A DNA stretch of 59,598 nt from Cytophagales bacterium. Its GTDB lineage: Bacteria; Pseudomonadota; Gammaproteobacteria; Burkholderiales; Burkholderiaceae_C. Of the stretch, positions 17,177 to 26,289 are shown piece by piece. The stretch lies in NCBI GenBank assembly GCA_030054145.1, contig JASGCK010000013.1, positions 1 to 59,598 on the forward strand, in the 5' to 3' direction. The translations under genes and the position numbers were made by a program. Each line of letters opens with the position of its first letter. The stretch's first letter is position 1. Below the pieces are notes generated by a model. That model was not told the DNA's origin and did not search any database. It saw nothing but the letters and a program-made list of their open reading frames with translations.

Positions 17177-18085
17177 TTACTTATCGTGACTATTCGATAA
17201 GCCCCATACGTAGGCGGTAAGCACGTGTAGTTGATCGGCCGTGAACTTGCCTTCTTGCGCGGGCATTTGGTTATTTTTGCCGTTGTTAATCATGCTCACA
17301 ATGGCCGCTTCGCCTGCGCCGTGTAGCCAAACTTGATCGGTCAGATTAGGCGCCCCCACAGCTGGGTTGCCCTTGCCTTGCGCACCATGACAAGCTGCGC
17401 ACAGTGCAAACTTGGCTTGCCCCGCTTGCGCTCTCACAGCGTCATGTTTTGCGCCCGATAAGCTGAGCACATAGTTGGCAACATTTTTAACATCATCCTC
17501 CGATCCCACTGCCGCAGCCAAAGGCGGCATCATGCCATTGCGCCCTTTTTGCAGCGTCTCTTTGATGGTCTCGGGCGACCCACCGTACAGCCAATCGTTG
17601 TCCGTTAAATTGGGAAAGCCTTTACCGCCGCGTGCGTCCGAGCCATGACACTGGGCGCAGTTGTTCATAAATAACCGCTCGCCAATTGCCATAGCTGCAT
17701 GGTCTTTGCTGACGGCCTCTGTACTCATGCTGCTAAAGCGGGCATACAAAGGCGCAATTTCTTTTTCACCCGCAGACACTTCTGCGGTATGTTCTTCTAC
17801 CGATGTCCAGCCCAACGTGCCTTTGAAAGTCCCCAGCCCTGGATAAAGCGCTAGATAGAGCAGGCCAAAAATAGCGGTCAACACAAACAACCACATCCAC
17901 CAGCGTGGCAGTGGATTATTCATCTCACGCAGATCACCATCCCACACGTGTCCCGTTGTGTTATCGGCGTTTGGACTCGTCGTTGTTTTGCCCGCAATGT
18001 AGAGCAATAAAAGACAAGCAACCACGCTGCCAATGGTGACTACGCTAATAAAAATCGACCAAAAATAGTTGTTGAAATCACTCAT
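17177..18085 (-). CDS. ccoP: cbb3 cytochrome oxidase, dihaem subunit CcoP
   Basis: Electron-entry subunit of the cbb3 oxidase in the inner membrane. 302 residues: two hydrophobic segments in the first 85 residues, then two cytochrome c domains with CAQCHG (about 138) and CAACHG (about 222) and later Met ligands (GMMPP, QMPAQ). ATG overlaps the ccoQ stop (ATGA) and AAGGAG precedes it. Confidence 0.96.
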   Translation of the reverse strand: MSDFNNYFWSIFISVVTIGSVVACLLLLYIAGKTTTSPNADNTTGHVWDGDLREMNNPLPRWWMWLFVLTAIFGLLYLALYPGLGTFKGTLGWTSVEEHTAEVSAGEKEIAPLYARFSSMSTEAVSKDHAAMAIGERLFMNNCAQCHGSDARGGKGFPNLTDNDWLYGGSPETIKETLQKGRNGMMPPLAAAVGSEDDVKNVANYVLSLSGAKHDAVRAQAGQAKFALCAACHGAQGKGNPAVGAPNLTDQVWLHGAGEAAIVSMINNGKNNQMPAQEGKFTADQLHVLTAYVWGLSNSHDK

Positions 18086-18243
18086 GATGGCTCCTTGTCG
18101 TTTTGAAAGGGCAGCAAGGCGGCTTCTTCAAATTCCGCTTTGTGTTTGGGCGCATAAGCCCAGAGCAAAATGCCAAGGAAAACAACGAGGCTAACAACCG
18201 TGGTTGCTGAGCGCCAAAAATTAACATCAAACCATGCATTCAT
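18082..18243 (-). CDS. ccoQ: cbb3 oxidase subunit CcoQ (FixQ)
   Basis: A 53-residue protein with a single membrane helix (about 14-31) followed by WAYAPKHKAEFEEAALLPF, the CcoQ pattern W-x-Y-x-P-x-xK. Found by reading the gap between ccoO and ccoP. ATG at 18243 with GGGAG upstream; its TGA overlaps the ccoP ATG. CcoQ stabilises the oxidase complex. Confidence 0.9.
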   Translation of the reverse strand: MNAWFDVNFWRSATTVVSLVVFLGILLWAYAPKHKAEFEEAALLPFQNDKEPS

Positions 18244-18257
18244 TTCAAATCTCCCTG

Positions 18258-18893
18258 CTATTTCACGGATGTGCCCAGCACTTGTAAGTAAGCAACAAGC
18301 GCGTCAAGTTCGGTTTTGTTCAGCACATCGGCGGATGCCTTGCCAATGTCTTCGTCGGAGTAGGGCACGCCTGCCGTGCGCAGTGCTTTCATGTGCGCAG
18401 GCATGGCGGCTGCATCCACTTTGGTTTGAGCCAGCCACGGATACGCGGGCATATTCGACTCGGGCACGACATCGCGTGGATTGGTCAAGTGCGTGCGATG
18501 CCACTCATCGCTATAGCGTCCGCCAACGCGGTGTAAATCGGGTCCCGTGCGTTTGCTACCCCATTGGAATGGATGGTCGTAGACAAATTCACCAGCCACG
18601 GAGTAGTGCCCGTAGCGCAGCGTTTCCGCCCTGAACGGGCGAATCATTTGCGAGTGACAACCGTAGCAGCCTTCGCGCACATAGACATCGCGCCCCGCCA
18701 ATTGAAGTGCCGATAGCGGCTGCAAACCAGTCACAGGAGCGGTTGTGCTTTTTTGAAAAAAGAGCGGCACGATTTCAACCAAACCACCAATCACAACGAC
18801 CAGCAAAATCAGGACGACCATTAAAAAGCTATTGGTTTCAATTTTTTCGTGTGTAAAACCAGATGCACCAGAATTGTTTGTAACGTTAGACAT
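18258..18893 (-). CDS. ccoO: cbb3 cytochrome oxidase, monohaem subunit CcoO
   Basis: Membrane-anchored cytochrome c subunit. 211 residues: one helix near 25-45, then [12 protein letters not shown], the single haem c site, and the later Met (NMPAYPWL). I use ATG 18893, with AAAGGAG eight bases upstream; the open frame reaches 18944 inside ccoN but those residues are not conserved. 13 bp after ccoN. Confidence 0.96.
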   Translation of the reverse strand: MSNVTNNSGASGFTHEKIETNSFLMVVLILLVVVIGGLVEIVPLFFQKSTTAPVTGLQPLSALQLAGRDVYVREGCYGCHSQMIRPFRAETLRYGHYSVAGEFVYDHPFQWGSKRTGPDLHRVGGRYSDEWHRTHLTNPRDVVPESNMPAYPWLAQTKVDAAAMPAHMKALRTAGVPYSDEDIGKASADVLNKTELDALVAYLQVLGTSVK

Positions 18894-18906
18894 AAAGTGC
18901 GCTCCT

Positions 18907-20349
18907 TTAAGCATGAGCCTGAGTTGCTGGGATGGCTGTATCAACCGCAGGCATTGCGGTTGCCGTCTTCAAGACGTTCCACACCATGATTAACATTCCG
19001 CCAAGGTAGAGCAGTCCACCCAAGAGCCGCAGCACGTAATAAGGGAAGGTGGCTTTGACCGACTCCACAAAGGTATAGGTGAGCGTGCCGTCGGTGTTGA
19101 TGGCACGCCACATCAAGCCTTGCATCACACCAGCGATCCACATGGCAGCGATGTAGATCACAATGCCAACCGTTGCCAGCCAAAAATGAAGTTCGATGGC
19201 GGGAATGCTGTACATTTTTTTCTGTCCAAACAAACGCGGAATCAAATAGTAGAGCGATCCCATAGAGACCAAACCAACCCAGCCCAGCGCACCTGAGTGA
19301 ACATGACCGACCGTCCAATCGGTGTAGTGGCTCAGTGCATTGACGGTTTTGATGGACATCATCGGACCTTCAAACGTACTCATGCCATAAAACGACAACG
19401 AGACGATTAAAAAGCGCAAGATAGGATCGTCGCGCAGCTTGTGCCATGCGCCCGACAGCGTCATAACCCCGTTAATCATGCCGCCCCAGCTAGGTGCAAG
19501 CAAGATGAGCGAGAACACCATTCCCAAAGACTGTGTCCAATCGGGCAAGGCGGTGTAGTGCAGATGGTGCGGCCCCGCCCACATATACGTAAAGATCAAC
19601 GCCCAAAAGTGAACGATGGATAAGCGGTAGCTATACACAGGGCGCTCGGCTTGCTTGGGGATGAAGTAGTACATGATGCCCAAAAAGCCTGCGGTTAAAA
19701 AGAAGCCTACCGCGTTGTGTCCATACCACCACTGAATCATCGCGTCTTGCACGCCAGCGTATGCAGAGTAAGACTTCATCCAACCTGCGGGAATGGCCGC
19801 GCTGTTGACGATATGCAGCATCGCCACCGTCAAAATAAACGCGCCAAAAAACCAATTCGCAACGTAGATGTGGCGGACGGTTCGCTTGGCAAGCGTGCCA
19901 AAAAAAACAATGGCGTAGGACACCCAGACAATCGCAATCAAAATGTCGATGGGCCACTCCAACTCGGCGTATTCTTTGCCGCTGGTGTAGCCCATTGGTA
20001 GCGAAACCACGGCGGACAAGATGATGAGTTGCCAACCCCAAAACGTGAGGCTTGCCAGCTTGTCGCCAAACAAGCGGGTCTGACAGGTTCGCTGTACGAC
20101 GTAGTAGCTCGTTGCAAACAGTGTGCAACCGCCGAACGCAAAAATCACCGCGTTCGTGTGCAGCGGTCTTAGCCTGCCATAGCTGAGCCACGGAATGCCT
20201 AGGTTGAGTTCAGGCCAAGTGAGCTGGGCGGCAATGATGACACCGACGAGCATCCCGACAGCTCCCCAGATCACGGCCATGATGGAGAACTGCCTCACAA
20301 CGGTATCGTTAAATGTCCCAGCGGTAGTTTGAAGCGCAGATTGTTTCAT
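18907..20349 (-). CDS. ccoN: cbb3 cytochrome oxidase catalytic subunit CcoN
   Basis: Haem-copper oxidase subunit I of C type that reduces oxygen at very low oxygen pressure and pumps protons. 480 residues, about 12 helices, with the histidines of haem b and the b3-CuB site ([10 protein letters not shown] near residue 62, [10 protein letters not shown] near 208, [14 protein letters not shown] near 255-270, [17 protein letters not shown] near 340). First gene of ccoN-O-Q-P-G; FNR box 20408-20421 in front. No clear ribosome site before the ATG. Confidence 0.97.
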   Translation of the reverse strand: MKQSALQTTAGTFNDTVVRQFSIMAVIWGAVGMLVGVIIAAQLTWPELNLGIPWLSYGRLRPLHTNAVIFAFGGCTLFATSYYVVQRTCQTRLFGDKLASLTFWGWQLIILSAVVSLPMGYTSGKEYAELEWPIDILIAIVWVSYAIVFFGTLAKRTVRHIYVANWFFGAFILTVAMLHIVNSAAIPAGWMKSYSAYAGVQDAMIQWWYGHNAVGFFLTAGFLGIMYYFIPKQAERPVYSYRLSIVHFWALIFTYMWAGPHHLHYTALPDWTQSLGMVFSLILLAPSWGGMINGVMTLSGAWHKLRDDPILRFLIVSLSFYGMSTFEGPMMSIKTVNALSHYTDWTVGHVHSGALGWVGLVSMGSLYYLIPRLFGQKKMYSIPAIELHFWLATVGIVIYIAAMWIAGVMQGLMWRAINTDGTLTYTFVESVKATFPYYVLRLLGGLLYLGGMLIMVWNVLKTATAMPAVDTAIPATQAHA

Positions 20350-20407
20350 GTGTTTGAACTTTCAAAAAGAGTCCTGCAAAGTGTCTCGATTCGGCAAGGC
20401 TCGGGTA

Positions 20408-20421
20408 TTGATGTAGATCAA
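20408..20421 (-). promoter_or_regulatory. FNR box of the ccoN operon
   Basis: TTGATGTAGATCAA, full match to the FNR consensus, centre 65 bp upstream of the ccoN ATG. A class II arrangement would put the transcript start near 20373; GACACT at 20385-20380 is in -10 position with three matches. Confidence 0.9.
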
Positions 20422-20428
20422 CCTCTGT

Positions 20429-21472
20429 TTAGAATTTCGTCCAGCGCTGCTGTTTGAAGTCGTAGAGCTTGCAGCTCTTTGCAGTACGCGCATACCAAGC
20501 AAGCGAAAACGGTTGAATCACAATTCGCTTGGGCAGCATGGCTTCCAGCTTAGCCTGCGCTTGCTTGAGGTGATAAAGCGGCACACCCATATCCACGTGA
20601 TGCGCCGTGTGCTCCATGATGTTGTGCATAAGCGCACCCATCTTGAGAGGGAAGGTTAAATGCACCGTGGTAGAGACAAAGGGCTGCGCTTTTGCCCACG
20701 CAAGTTTGTCATCGTGCCAAACCACTTGGGTATGTGTGTGATGGACGTACACCACAAAGCCAATCATCGAGACCCAAAAGAGAAAGGGAACAACTACGCC
20801 AAACAAAAGCGTCAGCAGCACCGATTGGTCTGCGGCATAAGCCGCCCAAACCATCGTGCCAATCCATGCAACGCCAAACGCAGCCGCTAATAAACTGTCT
20901 TGAAAAAAAATAGGGCGACGCGTTGGCATCTGAGCCTTGTTTGGAAAAAACATTCGCTTCCACCACATCTCGATCAGGTAATAAAGTCCTGGTGCCCAGC
21001 CGCTACGGTAGATGCGGTACATGAGCCGCTTGAAGCGACCTAACGCGGCGTACTCCTCCTTTGACAACGGCGCCCAGACAAAGTCCACATTTTTTAAATT
21101 GGTGTAACCGTGATGCACAACGTTGTGTCCAACTTCCCAAAGGCTATAGGGCGTGATCGAGGGTAAAAATGCCAGTCGTCCAAGCCACGGATTGAGCTTG
21201 CGATTGGGCGTGAGGCTTTGATGGCAGGCATCGTGCCCAATAATGAATAGCCGTCCGATAACAAACCCAGCAGCCATGCCCGCCAGCAACTTAGCCCATA
21301 GCTGTTGCAGCAGCACCGTCGAGGTTAGCGCTGCCATTAAAAGGACGTAATCGATGGTCAAAAGCGCGACGGCGCGCGCGATGCTTCGGTGCGAAAAAGG
21401 CAACAACCATTCACGCAACACTTTGCGATGCGGGAGCGGCTGATCAATTGAAAGGGATAAATGCGTAGTCAT
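20429..21472 (-). CDS. membrane fatty-acid desaturase
   Basis: 347 residues of the membrane di-iron desaturase family, which uses O2 to put a double bond into a fatty acyl chain. Three histidine boxes: HDACHQ near 84, HNVVHH near 119 and HTAHH near 297, plus about four to five hydrophobic segments. Closest in style to omega-6/delta-12 or single-component desaturases; the regiospecificity cannot be told. It lies between ccoN and ccoS with its own FNR box and -10 element, so it belongs to the micro-oxic block. The predicted transcript start is the A of the ATG. Confidence 0.88.
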   Translation of the reverse strand: MTTHLSLSIDQPLPHRKVLREWLLPFSHRSIARAVALLTIDYVLLMAALTSTVLLQQLWAKLLAGMAAGFVIGRLFIIGHDACHQSLTPNRKLNPWLGRLAFLPSITPYSLWEVGHNVVHHGYTNLKNVDFVWAPLSKEEYAALGRFKRLMYRIYRSGWAPGLYYLIEMWWKRMFFPNKAQMPTRRPIFFQDSLLAAAFGVAWIGTMVWAAYAADQSVLLTLLFGVVVPFLFWVSMIGFVVYVHHTHTQVVWHDDKLAWAKAQPFVSTTVHLTFPLKMGALMHNIMEHTAHHVDMGVPLYHLKQAQAKLEAMLPKRIVIQPFSLAWYARTAKSCKLYDFKQQRWTKF

Positions 21473-21478
21473 GCACGA

Positions 21479-21520
21479 ATGCTATGAAAACGCCTTCGTT
21501 CTTGTTTTGATAAAGATCAA
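21479..21520 (-). promoter_or_regulatory. FNR-dependent promoter of the desaturase gene
   Basis: FNR box TTGATAAAGATCAA at 21507-21520 (as read on plus). On the minus strand TAGCAT at 21484-21479 is a -10 hexamer with four matches. A class II centre at -41.5 gives +1 = 21472, the first base of the start codon. No ribosome site is seen before the ATG. Confidence 0.8.
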
Positions 21521-21548
21521 AAACTGGCGCGATAGTTAGCGTGAATAG

Positions 21549-21689
21549 CTAAAAATCTTTCTGCAAAATTCGCTCGCCTTCGCCCTCTAAGTCTTCAAAT
21601 TGACCACGATCAACCGCCCACCACAGTCCAGCCAAGATTAAAAAAACCAATATGACTGAGAGCGGAACGAGAAGATAGAGGATGTCCAT
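21549..21689 (-). CDS. ccoS: cbb3 oxidase maturation protein CcoS
   Basis: 46 residues: an N-terminal membrane helix (about 5-27) and then WWAVDRGQFEDLEGEGERIL, the CcoS/FixS signature. Needed to load haem and copper into CcoN. The frame is open upstream into ccoI, but ATG 21689 gives the family's length. 23 bp after ccoI, same operon. Confidence 0.93.
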   Translation of the reverse strand: MDILYLLVPLSVILVFLILAGLWWAVDRGQFEDLEGEGERILQKDF

Positions 21690-21712
21690 AACAATGCGCG
21701 TGGGTTGGATAT

Positions 21713-23956
21713 TTACTGAGTATGGCGTAGCCGCATGGCGTTCGCAACGACTAAGAGCGAGCTGCTCGCCATGCCAATGCCTGCAAGCCATGCGGGCAAT
21801 AACCCCATGACGGCAAACGGTACGGCAATGACGTTGTAGAGCAGCGCCCATACGAGATTTTGTTTCACAATTTGCATGGTGCGTTTGGCTTGCCGCACGG
21901 TGATTGCGATATGTTCTAAGTTTTCTCCAAGCACTAAAAAATCAGATTTAGATTGGGTCAACGGCACGGCGCGGCCAAACGCAAACGAGACATCGGCGCC
22001 TGCCAGCACGGGGCCATCGTTGAGACCATCACCAACCATGGCGACGCTGTGCCCTTGCTTTTGCAAGCTTTGGAGCTTGGCTAATTTGATATCGGGCGTG
22101 CAAAGACCTTGGTAGTTTGCAATGTGCAACTGATTTGCTAAATGCTGGGTTGCTAGCTGCGAGTCGCCCGAGAGCAGTTGCACCGATAGATGTTCAGCTT
22201 GCAAACGCAGCAGGGTTTGCGCGGCATCGGGCCTGATTCGTTCTTGAAATTCAAACGAAGCCAACCAACCCGTGGCATCCGACAAATGTGCTTGCACCGC
22301 CGTTGTTTGAAGGGGCGTCACCGCACAAAATTGGGCTGATCCAAAGCGATAGACGTGACCATCAATTTGCGCCGTCACGCCATTGCCAGCTTGCTCGGTT
22401 TTGGCGCTAGCGCCGCCAATCGTGCGGGGGGCATCCCAACTTTTGTTGTGTGCCACGATGGCTTGAGAGACGGGATGCAGCGAATCGGCAGCCAGCAATC
22501 CCGCCAGTTGATACGCCGTGTGCTCTTGGATGCCCTCGCGGGTTTTGATGTTTGACAGTTTCAATCCGTCTTTGGTTAAGGTGCCCGTCTTATCAAAAAT
22601 AATGGTGTCAATTTTTGATAAGGTCTCCAGCGCTTGCAAGCGTCTAACTAAAACGCCACGCTTTGCCAATGCGCCTGCTGAGGCAAGCATGGCAACAGGC
22701 GTTGCCAGCGAGAGTGCGCAAGGGCAAGTCACAATCAGCACCGCTACGGCTGTCATGAAAGCGTGGCTTGGGCTGTGCGACCAACCCAGCGCAACGACTA
22801 GCCCCGCGACGACTAAGATGCTAAGCAAGAAAGGTTTCGCCAGTCGATCGGCTAATTGCGCCAACTGTGGTTTCTCTAACGAAGCTTGCTCCATCAAACG
22901 CACGATTTGCGCAAAACGGGTGGCTTCTCCGATTTTCTCTATTCGGATCAAAACACTGGCATCTAAGTTGTGACTGCCCGCGATCACAGCGTCCCCCGCG
23001 TTTTTTTGGATGGGTCTGGACTCGCCCGTCAGCAGCGCCTCATCGGCGTGTGTTGTGCCATTTAAAACCATGCCATCCGCTGGGAAGGCTTCGCCGACTG
23101 CGACGCGAACGGTATCGCCCGCAGCCAGCTGACGCAACAGCACGCGCTCAAATTCGCCCGATGGCAACTGCCGAAGCGCACTCTCGGGCATTCGGTTGAT
23201 GAGTGCCTCTAATGCGCCCGCTGTGCGATCTCTCAAGAGAAGCTCCAGCCACCGACCCGTTAGCAGAAAAAAAACAAACATGGTGAGCGAGTCAAAATAC
23301 ACCTCGCGTCCCCATTGGCTGGCAGGCTCAAACGTGCCCAGCGTACTCACCACAAAAGTAATGGCCATGCCAAGCGCAACGGGCAAGTCCATGCTGATTC
23401 TTCTGTGTTTTAAGTCTTGCCAAGCACTGGCAAAAAATGGACGACATGAAAACAGCATCACAGGCAGCGTAATCACCCACGATGCCCAGCGCATCAGATG
23501 CCGCGCTTCATCGCTCATCTCACCAGGCCGCGCTACATATTCGGGGTAGGCGTACATCATGACTTGCATCATGCAAAACCCTGCGACTAACCAACGCCAC
23601 AGCGCAAGGCGAGATTCGCGTCTGCGCTGCGCTAACTGCTCGGCATCTTGCGCGGGTCTCACGCTATAACCCGCGTCCACAATAGCCTGCATCCACTTGG
23701 AGGGCAGGGTTGCATCCTCGCGCCACACGACGCGCCCACGATGGCTAGCTGCATTGATGTCCGCGCGAATCACGCCTGATGATTGTTGCAGTGCGCGCTC
23801 AACATTCATCGCGCAAGCGGTGCAGTGCATACCGTCAATCACGATGGAGGACTCCCAGGTGCCGATGGGTTCAGATTTATTTTTCGCTTTATGCGAGAAC
23901 GAACACCACTGCGCGGGCGTGTCGAGTAAAGTAAATGGCGCATCCAAGGGCTTCAT
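21713..23956 (-). CDS. ccoI: copper P-type ATPase CcoI (FixI)
   Basis: P1B-type ATPase delivering copper for the cbb3 oxidase. 747 residues from ATG 23956. N-terminal metal domain with GMHCTAC near 44; helices; TGES phosphatase loop; CPC metal site in VTCPCALSLATP; phosphorylation site DKTGTLT; hinge GDGLNDGPVLAGAD. A GTG at 23962 would add two residues. I prefer ATG 23956, because the FNR promoter upstream predicts transcription to begin exactly there. ccoS follows. The early CCFH-like part (AQWCSFSH) is usual for FixI. Confidence 0.94.
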   Translation of the reverse strand: MKPLDAPFTLLDTPAQWCSFSHKAKNKSEPIGTWESSIVIDGMHCTACAMNVERALQQSSGVIRADINAASHRGRVVWREDATLPSKWMQAIVDAGYSVRPAQDAEQLAQRRRESRLALWRWLVAGFCMMQVMMYAYPEYVARPGEMSDEARHLMRWASWVITLPVMLFSCRPFFASAWQDLKHRRISMDLPVALGMAITFVVSTLGTFEPASQWGREVYFDSLTMFVFFLLTGRWLELLLRDRTAGALEALINRMPESALRQLPSGEFERVLLRQLAAGDTVRVAVGEAFPADGMVLNGTTHADEALLTGESRPIQKNAGDAVIAGSHNLDASVLIRIEKIGEATRFAQIVRLMEQASLEKPQLAQLADRLAKPFLLSILVVAGLVVALGWSHSPSHAFMTAVAVLIVTCPCALSLATPVAMLASAGALAKRGVLVRRLQALETLSKIDTIIFDKTGTLTKDGLKLSNIKTREGIQEHTAYQLAGLLAADSLHPVSQAIVAHNKSWDAPRTIGGASAKTEQAGNGVTAQIDGHVYRFGSAQFCAVTPLQTTAVQAHLSDATGWLASFEFQERIRPDAAQTLLRLQAEHLSVQLLSGDSQLATQHLANQLHIANYQGLCTPDIKLAKLQSLQKQGHSVAMVGDGLNDGPVLAGADVSFAFGRAVPLTQSKSDFLVLGENLEHIAITVRQAKRTMQIVKQNLVWALLYNVIAVPFAVMGLLPAWLAGIGMASSSLLVVANAMRLRHTQ

Positions 23957-23962
23957 GCACAC

Positions 23963-24032
23963 ATCGTAGTGATATCTGCTTGCACGATGTTTGACCTATA
24001 TCAAAGTGATGCGCTTCATGCTGATTTATCGT
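23963..24032. promoter_or_regulatory. bidirectional FNR promoter for ccoI and uspA
   Basis: FNR box TTGACCTATATCAA at 23991-24004 (one mismatch to TTGAT). With the centre at -41.5, the minus side has TACGAT at 23968-23963 as -10 and +1 = 23956, the ccoI ATG. The plus side has TATCGT at 24027-24032 as -10 and +1 = 24039, 46 bp before the usp ATG. Both hexamers match TATAAT at four positions, so one box can serve both genes. Confidence 0.75.
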
Positions 24033-24084
24033 TCGGTTGTCGGCTGTTTGGTCGTTGGTTTTTTAACCTTTAAGGGAGCACATC

Positions 24085-24528
24085 ATGTATAAAAAAATCT
24101 TAATTGCCACCGATGGCACAGCGCTTTCTAAAAAAGCGGTCGGTAATGGATTGGCATTAGCGGAGAGCTTGAATGCGGAAATTGTGATCGTGACTGTTGT
24201 GGGACGCTATATGTCCAGTTACTTTGATGGTGGGTATGTGTTACCCAATGAAGATGTCGAGCGCATTGAGAAGCAATGGTCGGATGAAGCGCAAGCATCG
24301 GTGGATGCCGTCAAGCAAATGGCGACCCGCAAAGGCTTGAAGGCCAAGGGCGTGGTGGTTCGTTCCAACTATGTTGCCGATGCGATCATTTCAGCGGCTA
24401 CTAAAAACAAATGTCATTTAATCGTGATGTCGTCGCACGGGCGGCGTGGCTTGAAAGGTATTCTTTTAGGTAGCGAGACGCAGCACGTACTGACACACTC
24501 CAAGGTTCCTGTTTTAGTATTGCGTTAA
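24085..24528 (+). CDS. universal stress protein, UspA family
   Basis: 147 residues, one Usp domain. N-terminal KILIATDGTALSKKA and C-terminal MSSHGRRGLKGILLGSETQHVL carry the nucleotide-binding pattern G-2x-G-9x-G-S. Strong ribosome site GGGAG. Shares the FNR promoter with ccoI; Usp proteins controlled by FNR/ANR are known in other proteobacteria, where they help survival without oxygen. HiPIP gene 61 bp downstream. Confidence 0.92.
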   Translation: MYKKILIATDGTALSKKAVGNGLALAESLNAEIVIVTVVGRYMSSYFDGGYVLPNEDVERIEKQWSDEAQASVDAVKQMATRKGLKAKGVVVRSNYVADAIISAATKNKCHLIVMSSHGRRGLKGILLGSETQHVLTHSKVPVLVLR

Positions 24529-24589
24529 TTGAGTTTTCTTTTTTTCACTTTTTTCTTTTCATCATTCAATCAATATAAGGATTTTTAAA

Positions 24590-24901
24590 ATGACAAATCG
24601 TCGTGAATTTATGGTTCAGTTCGGCTTGGCCAGTGGTGTTTTAGCGGCAAGCGCTGGTGTCGTGCAAGCGCAGGGTGCTATGGTTGCCGAGTCGGACGCG
24701 CAAGCCAAAACACTCGGTTATGTGGCGCTGGCGACGAAGACTGACAAAGCCAAGTTCCCTAAATATGCGGCAGGTCAACTGTGCAGTAATTGTTCGCTCT
24801 TTACCGGCAAAGCAACTGATGCTGCGGGCGGATGCCCACTCTTTGCGGGCAAGCAAGTGGCGGCTAAGGGCTGGTGCAGCGCTTACGTAAAAAAAGCGTA
24901 A
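24590..24901 (+). CDS. high-potential iron-sulfur protein (HiPIP)
   Basis: Periplasmic one-electron carrier with a [4Fe-4S] cluster. 103 residues: Tat-type signal at 1-28 (NRREFM then a hydrophobic stretch ending VQAQG), then a small domain with four Cys in the HiPIP spacing (CSNC, GGCPLF, GWCSAY). It may donate electrons to a reaction centre or terminal oxidase; next to the FNR-controlled oxidase genes, a role as soluble donor to cbb3 is a reasonable inference. Convergent with moeA, the two stops only 3 bp apart. Confidence 0.92.
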   Translation: MTNRREFMVQFGLASGVLAASAGVVQAQGAMVAESDAQAKTLGYVALATKTDKAKFPKYAAGQLCSNCSLFTGKATDAAGGCPLFAGKQVAAKGWCSAYVKKA

Positions 24902-24904
24902 TCG

Positions 24905-26194
24905 CTAAATCGCACCGTCGAACATCATCACGCGCACGATGTCGCCCACCGCGACATCGTTTTGCTCGTGCGATAACACAATCAAACCATTGGCCTGCAC
25001 CATTGAACTCAAAACGCCTGAGCCTTGGTTGCCCGTGGTTTGAACGACTAACTCGCCGCGCTCGTTGGTGCTGACGATACCGCGCTGATATTCAGTCCGC
25101 CCCGCTTTTTTGCGGATCGCCACACTTGATTTGGCTTGCAACAGGGGCAATGCTTGTGCCTTTGCGCCCATCATTTGCAGCAGTGCAGGGCGCACGAGTG
25201 CGAGGAAGGTGACCATGACGGCGACAGGATTGCCGGGTAAGCCAAAGAGCACAGCTTTGGAGCCGTCGGCGCGATTCAACTCTCCAACCGCCATCGGGCG
25301 ACCTGGTCGCATGGCGATACGCCAAAACTCAACATCGCCTAGTTGTCGCATCATGGTTTTGGTGTGATCGGCTTCTCCAACGCTCACGCCGCCGCTGGTG
25401 ATAATGGCATCGGCACTGTCGCAAGCCTTATGGAACGTGGCCTCTAGGGCATCCTGATTATCAGGAACAACACCCAAATCGACACTATCAACGCCTAGTT
25501 GGGCGAGCATTCCAAATACCGTGAAGCGGTTGCTGTCGTAAATTGCGCCTTCGCGCAAAGACTCGCCAAGGCTCATGACCTCATCACCCGTAGAAAAGTA
25601 GGCGACACGTAGACGCTTACGGACAGGCACCTGTGCCATGCCTAGACTGGCAATTAAGCCCAGTGCTGCGGGTGTGATCTGGCTACCGCTGGCAAGCGCC
25701 ACTGAACCGCGCATCAAGTCTTCGCCAGCTTTGCGTCTGTTATCGCCTGCAACAACGGCTTTGTTTGCAAAGCGGATATGCGTATCGTGCAGCGTGACGA
25801 ATTCGGATGGGACAACCGTGTCGCAGCCTTTTGGCATCACTGCGCCTGTGGTAATTTGCACGCACTGTTTACTGCCTACCTCGCCGCTCCAAGCCTCGCC
25901 GCTCCATGCCTTGCCAGCCAAGGCTTTGCCAACAATGGCAAGTTCCGTCATACCGTCGCCATCCTTGCCGCCACTCAAGACGCTTGAATGAAATGCATAG
26001 CCATCCATGGCCGAGTTGTCATGCGGCGGCACGTGGATGGACGAGATAATGTCCTGCGCGAGTATGCGTCCTAGCGCGGCGTGCAATGGAATGTTTTCAA
26101 ACCCAGCCTTGGCATCGGTATGGGTTGGTTTTGCCAAGCGCAGAAGGCGCTCAAGGGCGGTGTCGATGGATAAAGAGATTTGTGCGTCTAGCAT
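24905..26194 (-). CDS. moeA: molybdopterin molybdenumtransferase MoeA
   Basis: Inserts molybdate into adenylylated molybdopterin. 429 residues, usual length; conserved PPHDNSAMDGYAF near 55-68, TTGAVMPKGCDTVV, SGGVSVGEADHTK and LFGLPGNPVAVMV (MPT-binding). Around residues 100-110 a five-residue unit (GEAWS) is repeated by a 15-bp tandem duplication. Starts back to back with asd. Molybdoenzymes themselves are not in this window. Confidence 0.95.
   Translation of the reverse strand: MLDAQISLSIDTALERLLRLAKPTHTDAKAGFENIPLHAALGRILAQDIISSIHVPPHDNSAMDGYAFHSSVLSGGKDGDGMTELAIVGKALAGKAWSGEAWSGEVGSKQCVQITTGAVMPKGCDTVVPSEFVTLHDTHIRFANKAVVAGDNRRKAGEDLMRGSVALASGSQITPAALGLIASLGMAQVPVRKRLRVAYFSTGDEVMSLGESLREGAIYDSNRFTVFGMLAQLGVDSVDLGVVPDNQDALEATFHKACDSADAIITSGGVSVGEADHTKTMMRQLGDVEFWRIAMRPGRPMAVGELNRADGSKAVLFGLPGNPVAVMVTFLALVRPALLQMMGAKAQALPLLQAKSSVAIRKKAGRTEYQRGIVSTNERGELVVQTTGNQGSGVLSSMVQANGLIVLSHEQNDVAVGDIVRVMMFDGAI
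25880..25909. repeat. 15-bp tandem duplication inside moeA
   Basis: CTCGCCGCTCCAAGC (25880-25894) is followed directly by CTCGCCGCTCCATGC (25895-25909), differing at one base. In frame, in a surface loop region between conserved blocks of MoeA; probably replication slippage. Confidence 0.8.
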
Positions 26195-26289
26195 GAAGAG
26201 GTTACGAGTAAAGTCGTCAGAATAAATACAGCAAGGAGCAACTAAAATGAATGCCTTTTATAACGCAGATATTGGATAGGATGCACGGC

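Noticed and set aside
25092-25367. Frames on both strands inside moeA
   Set aside because: Shadows of a well-conserved MoeA reading frame.
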